From assembly GCA_964412235.1 (NCBI GenBank), contig CAYPNT010000009.1:1-57828 (forward strand): DNA of 57,828 bases, read 5' to 3'. The notes below the pieces were generated by a model that had not been told where the DNA came from, did not search any database, and worked only from the letters and a program-made list of their open reading frames with translations. Every line of letters begins with the position of its first letter. Position 1 is the first letter of the stretch. The position numbers were made by a program, and so were the translations under genes. This DNA is from JAYZQT01 sp964412235. Its GTDB lineage: Bacteria > Pseudomonadota > Alphaproteobacteria > MPNO01 > UBA830. Below, in pieces: positions 51,628 through 57,828 of this stretch.

Positions 51628-53319
51628 ATGATACATCTAGAAACAGATGTTTTAATTGTCGGCGCGGGTGGCGCCGGGATGTATGCTGCAGTTTCCGCTG
51701 CGCGAAATGGGGCTAGTGTGATCTTGGCGGATAAAAGCTTGATCGGACGCGGCGGTGCGACAATCATGGCCCAGATGACGACGGCGGCGGCGCTCGGCGA
51801 AGAAGAGCCGGATAATTGGGAGAAGCATCTCGATGACACTCTCGAGGCCGGCCGCGACCTTTGTGACGAAAATTTGTCAGCAGTCTTGTGTGAGGAGGCC
51901 ATTACGCGAATACGCGAGATGGACAGCTGGAAGGTAGGATGGGCTCGGAAAGATAATAAAATCACCGGGGTAACGGCACCCGGACACAGTGTACCACGAT
52001 GCGTTTATGTGGATTTTCTCAATACGGGACCAGCCGTTGCTAAGTGCCTTCGTACGCAAGTGGCACGTGCCGATAACGTTGTTCGGATTAGTGGGTTAGC
52101 CATTAATGAAGTTATCGTTGCCGACGGAGTTGTAATTGGCGCTGTTGGTTGGAACGTGGAAGATTCAAGCCCTGTGACAATTTCTACTAATGCTGTGGTT
52201 CTAGCGGCTGGTGGCCTGACCCGAATATACGCGCGAAACAGCGCCTCAACGAACATGAATGGGGACGCCTATGCGCTTGCCCTTAGGGCAGGTGCGGAAC
52301 TTATCGATATGGAGTTTCCCCAGTTTTTTCCGATCGGCCATTTGGCGCCACGCTTGGTTGGTATGGATCCAATTATGTGGGACCCCTTCCGTTACAAATT
52401 AGGTGGGCGGCTTTTGAACGCAGACGGAGACGAGTTTGTTCATAATTATGGCGGACAAGACGAGGGCAAATATACCACCACCCGGGATATTATTTCGTAC
52501 GGTATTACCAAAGAAGCGGAGGCAGGACGCACGACCGAAAACGGTGGAGTTCATTTAAGCTTTCAGCATTTGCCAGAGGAAGAGTTGCGCGCGGCCTTTG
52601 GCCCAGTCATTGACCGTTTAGCTACTAACGGTATCGACTTAACGGCGCGTACCGTCGAGGTTTCCCCTATCGCGCACTACCACATGGGGGGCATTAGGGT
52701 AAACACTCGTATGGAAACCTCTGTGCCTGGACTGTACGCTGCAGGAGAAGCGGTTGGAGGGGCAAACGGGGCGAACCGGCTGTGGGGGAATGCTATACCT
52801 GAGGCGTTTGTATTCGGTGAGAGGGCTGGTAAATTTGCCGCGGAGTTCTCGTGCGGCCAGAAACGGCCCGTCATTAGTGCGGGGGCAAATGAACAAGTTA
52901 CCAATCTCCAATCCCTATTGGAAAAACAAGAAAATGGACAGGATGACAAGTCAGCTTTAGGTAGAATGTGGGCTCAACTGCAGGAATTGATGTGGAAAAA
53001 CGTGGGCGTTTTGCGGACAGGTGAAAAACTTGCCACCGCGCTTGCAGAAATTACCGATATGCGTCTCTGGTTGGAAGAGACATCGCCGTCTGGTAATCGT
53101 GAGTTCAACCTAAACTTGCAAGATTGGTTTGACCTAAGGTCTGCTCTTCTGGTAGCGGAATCGGTAACCTTTTCTGCAATTAACCGAAGAGAAAGTCGCG
53201 GCGCCCACCAGCGTGAAGATTATGCGGAAATGGATCCGGAGCTTAACGTGAACCAGAGACTTCGCCTCAACTCTGATGGGAAATTACTCAGTAATTTTGC
53301 TGAGCAGGTTGTTCAATGA
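51628..53319 (+). CDS. Fumarate reductase/succinate dehydrogenase-type flavoprotein
   Basis: 563-residue FAD protein of the SdhA/FrdA/AprA superfamily. FAD motif VLIVGAGGAGMYAAVSAARNG, then LIGRGGATIMAQM (flavin-binding loop), AAGGLTRIY, NMNGDAYALALRAGA, the SPIAHYHMGGIRVNTRM segment, and AAGEAVGGANGANRLWGNAI. The C-terminal helical domain begins near 440 (LGRMWAQLQELMWKNVGVLR). It overlaps the next gene, a short 2Fe-2S protein, by four bases, so flavoprotein and ferredoxin form a pair. No membrane anchor or full SdhB is nearby, so it is not the respiratory complex II. Confidence 0.92.
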   Translation: MIHLETDVLIVGAGGAGMYAAVSAARNGASVILADKSLIGRGGATIMAQMTTAAALGEEEPDNWEKHLDDTLEAGRDLCDENLSAVLCEEAITRIREMDSWKVGWARKDNKITGVTAPGHSVPRCVYVDFLNTGPAVAKCLRTQVARADNVVRISGLAINEVIVADGVVIGAVGWNVEDSSPVTISTNAVVLAAGGLTRIYARNSASTNMNGDAYALALRAGAELIDMEFPQFFPIGHLAPRLVGMDPIMWDPFRYKLGGRLLNADGDEFVHNYGGQDEGKYTTTRDIISYGITKEAEAGRTTENGGVHLSFQHLPEEELRAAFGPVIDRLATNGIDLTARTVEVSPIAHYHMGGIRVNTRMETSVPGLYAAGEAVGGANGANRLWGNAIPEAFVFGERAGKFAAEFSCGQKRPVISAGANEQVTNLQSLLEKQENGQDDKSALGRMWAQLQELMWKNVGVLRTGEKLATALAEITDMRLWLEETSPSGNREFNLNLQDWFDLRSALLVAESVTFSAINRRESRGAHQREDYAEMDPELNVNQRLRLNSDGKLLSNFAEQVVQ

Positions 53320-53681
53320 TCCTTCCCCCCAAAACTGTTCCCATTACAATAAAACGCGGCGTCTCTGGGGGTGCATCTTACGAGGAGACTTTTAATGTTC
53401 CCTTTAGAGAGGGGATGTCTGTTCTGGATGCTGTTGTTTGGATCCGGGGTCACGTCGATTCAACAATTGCATTCCGGTATAGCTGCGTAAACGCTAACGC
53501 CTGCAAGGAGTGCATGGTCTTGGTGAACGGTAAAACAGTATACGCTTGCACTGCTCGCCTCTCCCCTGAAGGAACTATAGTTGGTCCGTTAAAAAACAAA
53601 ACGTTAATTAGAGACCTGGTAACCGATATTGTACCCCCGAAAGAAAATCTACGGGTAATTCTGTCCGGAAGCGGTCGTTAA
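53316..53681 (+). CDS. Mini-SdhB: 2Fe-2S ferredoxin-type iron-sulphur subunit
   Basis: 121 residues matching only the N-terminal domain of SdhB/FrdB. The 2Fe-2S ligands are Cys57, Cys63, Cys66 and Cys78 (SCVNANACKECM and YACTARL), followed by the short C-terminal PLKNKTLIRDLVTDI segment that in full-length proteins leads into the helical 4Fe-4S/3Fe-4S domain, absent here. GMSVLDAVVWI is the typical beta-grasp helix. The start overlaps the flavoprotein stop. It presumably shuttles electrons to or from the flavoprotein. The gene ends 35 bases before the stop of the convergent Rieske gene. Confidence 0.88.
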   Translation: MILPPKTVPITIKRGVSGGASYEETFNVPFREGMSVLDAVVWIRGHVDSTIAFRYSCVNANACKECMVLVNGKTVYACTARLSPEGTIVGPLKNKTLIRDLVTDIVPPKENLRVILSGSGR

Positions 53682-53716
53682 CAAGCTTGCTCTTTTGTTT
53701 ATCTACGAAATTCACT

Positions 53717-54742
53717 TCAACCAATTTTCTCCTCAGCAAGCATTCGTTCTACGATGCGACGTGCCTGGAGTACCCCCTGATCGGCGTTAATATCGACCCC
53801 CTCCCAGTTTGGTGGCGCGATATTGAGACTTTGTTGCTGGGCCGCAAGAATATCGACATCTTCGCTAAAAGCATTGCGTGCCGCGTCGGCCAGGAAAGTG
53901 GTTAAATTCTTGTCTTCTAGTTTGTAATTTCGAGCGTGATGCCAGAAATAGTGACATGAGTGCTCGGTTTCTGGCGTGATCGTGTGGTTTGAGTAGACGG
54001 TTATGCCCTGGCTGCGGTCTCCGTGTTTTGCACCTGTACCGGCGACCGCGCATCCAGCGTCAATCACCACGTGGGTTGGTGCCGTCCACGTAATCAGCTG
54101 CCATCGGTCAACGTTGCCTATAAAATCCCCGGCACCCGCAAACATCGGGGGGGGAGGCATATCCATTATCCATCTATCTACGTGGATTCTATTTCTATCG
54201 TGCCGTGTTTTGATTGGCGCTTCCGTGATACCCGCCGCGCCGAGAGTTGTCGCATGCACAAACTGGACATGGGACAGGTCAAGCAGGTTGTCCACTAACA
54301 GCTGATGATTTCCTTGTACGTGAAAATAACCCGTATTTGATACCCAAGCGGGATCGTCATTCCATTGGTAATTTGGAATCGACTTTTTATCTGCCAACTC
54401 AGGGTTTCCCAGCCATATCCAGATATAGCGATATTTTTCTACAACGGGGAATGCACGAACAGCTGCGCCCGGGGGTACTAAGGCCTGTCCGGGAACAGAA
54501 ATACACTTCCCGGAACTGTCAAACTCTAGTCCATGATAACCACACTGGACCGTATTTCCATTGTGTGTCCCTAGCGATAAAGGTAAGTGGCGATGACAAC
54601 AGCGATCTTCTAACGCTGCCGGTCGTCCTGAATCCATTCGGAATAGAACGATAGTCTCCCCACAAATTCGGCGGCTAAGGAGGTCGTGCGAGAGTTCACG
54701 ACTTTGTGCCGCGACGTACCAGGCATTTCTTATAAATTTCAT
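53717..54742 (-). CDS. Rieske oxygenase, vanillate demethylase (VanA)-like
   Basis: 341 residues of the single-component-type alpha family that demethylates or hydroxylates aromatics. Rieske ligands Cys48, His50, Cys67 and His70 (RCCHRHLPL, CGYHGLEF); mononuclear iron motif Asn152, Asp155, His158 and His163 (NLLDLSHVQFVH). The N-terminus MKFIRNAWYVAA is typical of VanA/toluenesulphonate demethylases. No beta subunit belongs to this type. A separate VanB-like reductase is needed but absent here. Its start codon overlaps the stop of the molybdenum hydroxylase gene upstream (ATGA), so the two are translated together. Confidence 0.93.
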   Translation of the reverse strand: MKFIRNAWYVAAQSRELSHDLLSRRICGETIVLFRMDSGRPAALEDRCCHRHLPLSLGTHNGNTVQCGYHGLEFDSSGKCISVPGQALVPPGAAVRAFPVVEKYRYIWIWLGNPELADKKSIPNYQWNDDPAWVSNTGYFHVQGNHQLLVDNLLDLSHVQFVHATTLGAAGITEAPIKTRHDRNRIHVDRWIMDMPPPPMFAGAGDFIGNVDRWQLITWTAPTHVVIDAGCAVAGTGAKHGDRSQGITVYSNHTITPETEHSCHYFWHHARNYKLEDKNLTTFLADAARNAFSEDVDILAAQQQSLNIAPPNWEGVDINADQGVLQARRIVERMLAEEKIG

Positions 54743-57057
54743 AAAGTATTTTCTCGTATCATCTCGACTATTCGGGCCGGTTCAATCGGAAGATCTTGAA
54801 TAATGATGCCAAAAGGAGATAGAGCGTCCTCCACTGCTGACGCGATAGCTGAAGTTACAGGAATTGTGCCGCCCTCACCCGCACCTTTTACACCAAGCGG
54901 ATTTAGCGGAGTGGGGCTCTCCATGTGCACTACATCAAAGAATGGCACTTCTGGCGCCGTGGGTAATAAGTAGTCGGCAAAGTTTGTAGTTTGGGGCTGT
55001 CCTCGCTCATCATAAATCATACGTTCAAAAAGCGCACAACCAAGCCCGTGAGCTGCCCCCCCTGTTATTTGTCCTTCAACGATAGTGGGATTAATTAACT
55101 TGCCACTGTCGTGCACGATTACATAGTTTAGCACTTGTATACTGCCTGTGCCGGGGTCTACCTCGACCTCCGCCACATGAACACCGTTACAATAGGTTTG
55201 TGTTGAAGGTGTGAAGGTCGCACTCGCTTCCATTCCCGGTTCCACTTCTCCTGGCAACGAAAACCCGGGCATGCCCTGTACAGCCCGCGCCACCTCACCC
55301 AGCGTCACGGAAATCTTTGTTACACCGCGAACTGACACCACTCCGCCGCTGATATCTAGGTCTTCTTCCGCGGTTTCTAAGAGGTGCGCTGCGACCTTTA
55401 ATATTTTATTTCGGACCGCAATAGACGCTACGTGCACGGAAGACCCAGCGGTCACCGCTTGTCGACTTGCAAACGCACCCAGGCCTAGCGAAACATGCCG
55501 GGTATCTCCGCTTAAAACTTCAATATCGCCTATTGATACCCCAATCTGACTGGCACAGACTTGTGCTAGCGTGGTTTTTAGCCCTTGTCCCTGGTCTGTA
55601 GCACCCGTGTAGATGATAATTTTTCCCGAAGGCTTAACGCGAACGACGGCAGACTCAAAGGGGCCTCGTCCGGTACCCTCGACATAATTTGCAATTCCTA
55701 TCCCCAAGTAGTGTCCCTTGGCACGTGCCGTGTCTTGCTTAACCTGGAAGTTTCTATAGCCCGCGTGTTCAATTGCCGCTTCAAGACAGCCGGTATAGTC
55801 ACCGGAGTCGTATGTCATAATAGCGCCGTCGCGGGTACGTATATTTGTGCTGTAGGGCATAGAAGTATTTGGAATAATGTTCCTCTGGCGAATTTCGGAT
55901 CGATCAATACGTAACTCTCTCGATATCCGGTCCATTAGCCGTTCCATGGCAAAGGTGCCTTGCGGTCGCCCAGCACCCCGTACCGGAGAAACCGGCGTCA
56001 TGTTTGTGAGTGCGAGCTTGACGTCCAATGAGAGAGTTGGCAGCTCATAGGGACCCAAGAAATTGGTTGCGGCGTTATAAGGTAGGTTAACCCCATAGGG
56101 TGTATACGCACCGTGGTCGTGTGTAATTTCTCCGCGCACCCCCAGAAGGTGTCCATTTTGATCAATTGCTACTTCTAGATTCCACAGCTGGTCTCGTTCC
56201 ATAGTGGTTGCAGTAAAATGTTCTCGCCTATCTTCGACCCATTTTATTGGTTGGCCTAAAATAATAGCTGCTGCGGGGACGACGACTTCTTCCTGGTAGA
56301 ATACAAACTTAGGGCCGAAACCACCTCCGACATCTGGTGTTAGTACGCGAATTTGATCCTCAGACCGTCCAAGTAATTCGACAAGAATAGAGTGGGCACG
56401 ATGCGCCATTTGTGTCGAAGACCATATGGTTAATAAACCATCTCGGATGTTGTTACGTGCAACGACCCCTCGACACTCTATTGCGTGTCCCAGACCCTTA
56501 TGCTGTTGAAAAGTTTCTTTGAAAACGTGGGATGCGCCCAAAAATGCTTCCTCAACATCTCCGTATTCGAGGGTGAAATCAGCAACCAGGTTATTTTGGA
56601 ATTCTGAGTGAGCTTTATTTGAGTTTTGCTCGAGGGCATTTCTGTAATTTGCAGAAATCGGCAAAGAATTATACGCAACTTCTACAATAGTCGCCGCATC
56701 TTCGGCAACGTAAGGTGAATCTGCGATAACGCAGGCGACCGGCTCTCCCACATAACGGACTTCTCTATCCGCCAGTACGGATGGGCTCGCCGATAATTTT
56801 AGTGCGCCCGAGGGCTGTTCAACTGGCATTACCGTGTTGGTTAGATAAGGCCGCAAGTCGTCAAGCGTGTATATAGCTACAACACCCGGTATCGTCATTG
56901 CACGCGAGATACCAATTTCAGAAATCTCAGCATGGGCAACCGAGCTTCGTACGAACGCGGCATGCAACATACCTGGAAGATGGATGTCGTCGAGGTAACG
57001 ACCTTTACCGCGTAGAAGTGCGGGATCTTCTAAACGAGCAACTTTTTGGCCAAACAC
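54739..57057 (-). CDS. Xanthine dehydrogenase/CO dehydrogenase-family molybdopterin-binding subunit
   Basis: Large molybdenum subunit of 772 residues from GTG 57057, which has GGAG exactly 7 bases upstream; the longer ATG 57111 frame lacks this. Signatures are RLEDPALLRGKGRYLDDI at the start, PVRGAGRPQGTFAMER, TGATDQGQGLKTTLAQ, and the catalytic Glu segment GVKGAGEGGTIPVTSAIA. The active-site loop of form I CO dehydrogenase (AYxCSFR) is absent, so it is not CoxL proper; hydroxylation of a carboxylate, aldehyde or N-heterocycle is likelier. The FAD and 2Fe-2S subunit genes that usually accompany it are not adjacent. It heads an operon with the VanA-like oxygenase. Confidence 0.92.
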   Translation of the reverse strand: MFGQKVARLEDPALLRGKGRYLDDIHLPGMLHAAFVRSSVAHAEISEIGISRAMTIPGVVAIYTLDDLRPYLTNTVMPVEQPSGALKLSASPSVLADREVRYVGEPVACVIADSPYVAEDAATIVEVAYNSLPISANYRNALEQNSNKAHSEFQNNLVADFTLEYGDVEEAFLGASHVFKETFQQHKGLGHAIECRGVVARNNIRDGLLTIWSSTQMAHRAHSILVELLGRSEDQIRVLTPDVGGGFGPKFVFYQEEVVVPAAAIILGQPIKWVEDRREHFTATTMERDQLWNLEVAIDQNGHLLGVRGEITHDHGAYTPYGVNLPYNAATNFLGPYELPTLSLDVKLALTNMTPVSPVRGAGRPQGTFAMERLMDRISRELRIDRSEIRQRNIIPNTSMPYSTNIRTRDGAIMTYDSGDYTGCLEAAIEHAGYRNFQVKQDTARAKGHYLGIGIANYVEGTGRGPFESAVVRVKPSGKIIIYTGATDQGQGLKTTLAQVCASQIGVSIGDIEVLSGDTRHVSLGLGAFASRQAVTAGSSVHVASIAVRNKILKVAAHLLETAEEDLDISGGVVSVRGVTKISVTLGEVARAVQGMPGFSLPGEVEPGMEASATFTPSTQTYCNGVHVAEVEVDPGTGSIQVLNYVIVHDSGKLINPTIVEGQITGGAAHGLGCALFERMIYDERGQPQTTNFADYLLPTAPEVPFFDVVHMESPTPLNPLGVKGAGEGGTIPVTSAIASAVEDALSPFGIIIQDLPIEPARIVEMIRENTL

Positions 57058-57249
57058 TTTTATTCTCCAACTTCCCACAACAATACCGATAGTACGCACG
57101 GACGTCATCAATACGCAGTTATGAAAAATTCCTTTATTTATATCGACCGAAAACCAGGTGGAGGACTTATAGTTTTCGAGTTTATGATTTGGGTATCAAT
57201 AGATAGAAATTTTCTTGCCCGACTGTGACGTAGAGCTCATCATGGTAGT

Positions 57250-57795
57250 ATGCCAGATGAAGAAAAGCTGGGTGGTCCATCCGTAGTTATGATTCCCGAT
57301 GGGGATAATCTTGAGCGTTTGGTGTGTCCCGACTGTGGTTTTATTAATTACGAGAATCCAAAGATTGTCGTGGGTTCCGTTTGCAGCTGGCAAAACAAAA
57401 TTCTTTTGTGCCGTCGGGCTATTGATCCCCGCAGGGGATATTGGACGATTCCAGCGGGATATTTAGAGCTCAACGAAATGGCGGAAGTTGGCGCGATGCG
57501 AGAGGCCCTGGAGGAAGCATGTGCGACAATTGATATTGAGGGGCTTATCTCCGTATACACTATTCCTAGAATAAGCCAGGTACAGTTAATATATCGCGCG
57601 ACCGTCTGCGACGGGGTCTTTGCGGCAGGTGAGGAAACCCTGGAGCTTCAATTATTTGAGTGGGGCGATATACCCTGGGCGGACCTGGCATTCCCGTCCG
57701 TTAAGTGGGCCCTTGAACATTGGAAATTAATAAAAGATCTTGAGTGTTGGTCGCCTTTTACAAATCCGAGCGGGGAAGACGGGAGCTACTTGTAA
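57250..57795 (+). CDS. Nudix hydrolase with N-terminal zinc-ribbon-like segment
   Basis: 181 residues. A CPDCGFINYENPK segment (Cys26, Cys29) begins the domain, as in NudC-like and ADP-ribose-type Nudix proteins, but no second Cys pair is evident. The Nudix box reads GYLELNEMAEVGAMREALEE and continues A-C, with the catalytic REALEE kept and the usual glycine after EEx replaced by Cys. PAGYLELNE precedes it. Likely substrate is a nucleoside diphosphate derivative such as NADH or ADP-ribose. Divergent from the molybdenum hydroxylase; the intervening 190 bases hold no other gene. Confidence 0.88.
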   Translation: MPDEEKLGGPSVVMIPDGDNLERLVCPDCGFINYENPKIVVGSVCSWQNKILLCRRAIDPRRGYWTIPAGYLELNEMAEVGAMREALEEACATIDIEGLISVYTIPRISQVQLIYRATVCDGVFAAGEETLELQLFEWGDIPWADLAFPSVKWALEHWKLIKDLECWSPFTNPSGEDGSYL

Positions 57796-57828
57796 AAACT
57801 ACACTCTAATTTCCGTGGGTGGAAATAT

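Noticed and set aside
1..57828. CRISPR arrays, insertion sequences, prophage or integrase genes
   Set aside because: No spaced direct repeats, transposase or phage motifs were seen on either strand; accessory-looking operons carry only metabolic genes.

Overview
The window reads as a scaffold from an uncultured alphaproteobacterium, probably aquatic and related to Rhodospirillales-type lineages. The main evidence is gene order. The minus-strand chain rpmH-rnpA-yidD-yidC-engB-argB, then a pyrimidine 5'-nucleotidase-like HAD protein, dapD and dapE, with def-fmt-truA and rmuC beside it, is a typical alphaproteobacterial arrangement. So are yggT-folD, tkt-gap-pgk and an IalB-family protein. Base composition looks intermediate by eye. 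The sequence is draft quality. It has a 100-N scaffold gap (9378-9477), a 10-N gap (38420-38429), a frameshift in the RND pump and an in-frame TGA in gap.

Layout. Positions 1-13.1 kb: an RND efflux pair (adaptor cut by the window edge), a sirtuin, a SpoU/TrmH methyltransferase, an IalB-like exported protein, an MFS and two EamA transporters, rlmN and argG (both truncated at the N gap), folD and yggT. Positions 13.4-20 kb: tRNA-Ala(CGC), then an operon of a glutamine-synthetase-like ligase with the alpha and beta subunits of a Rieske ring-hydroxylating dioxygenase. On the opposite strand lie a peroxiredoxin with TGA at its peroxidatic position, a 59-residue zinc-ribbon protein, a GlcG/HbpS-like protein and an MFS transporter. 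Positions 20-31.6 kb: the housekeeping block. Positions 31.8-35 kb: a small membrane protein, a mercuric-reductase-like flavoprotein and a HcaT-like MFS protein. Positions 35.1-42.9 kb: a seven-gene plus-strand operon (TPP enzyme, PaaK-like CoA ligase, LplA-like protein, GIY-YIG protein, enoyl-CoA hydratase, nitronate monooxygenase-like protein, PaaC/H-like 3-hydroxyacyl-CoA dehydrogenase). Positions 43-46.3 kb: a minus-strand operon of two SDRs and a divergent asparaginase homologue. Positions 46.5-50.8 kb: tkt-gap-pgk. Positions 50.8-57.8 kb: a ferritin-like di-iron protein, a fumarate-reductase-like flavoprotein with a mini-SdhB ferredoxin, a coupled molybdenum hydroxylase and Rieske oxygenase pair, and a Nudix hydrolase.

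The strongest unusual signal is at 17138-17590. This is a complete 150-codon Bcp-type peroxiredoxin in which TGA stands exactly where the peroxidatic cysteine belongs. A stem-loop fitting the bacterial SECIS model begins 15 bases after the TGA, with its apical loop 21 bases after it. The protein contains no cysteine. It is therefore very probably a selenoprotein, and ordinary gene calling would miss it.

The second signal is the ligase plus Rieske alpha/beta operon at 13.6-17.1 kb. Its composition recalls aniline-type dioxygenase systems, where an amine is gamma-glutamylated before dioxygenation, but the amidotransferase-like and reductase genes are absent. The 35-43 kb operon looks like an undescribed route from a 2-oxo acid through an acyl-CoA to beta-oxidation. 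The 43-46 kb operon carries an asparaginase-fold protein without the family's catalytic threonine motifs.
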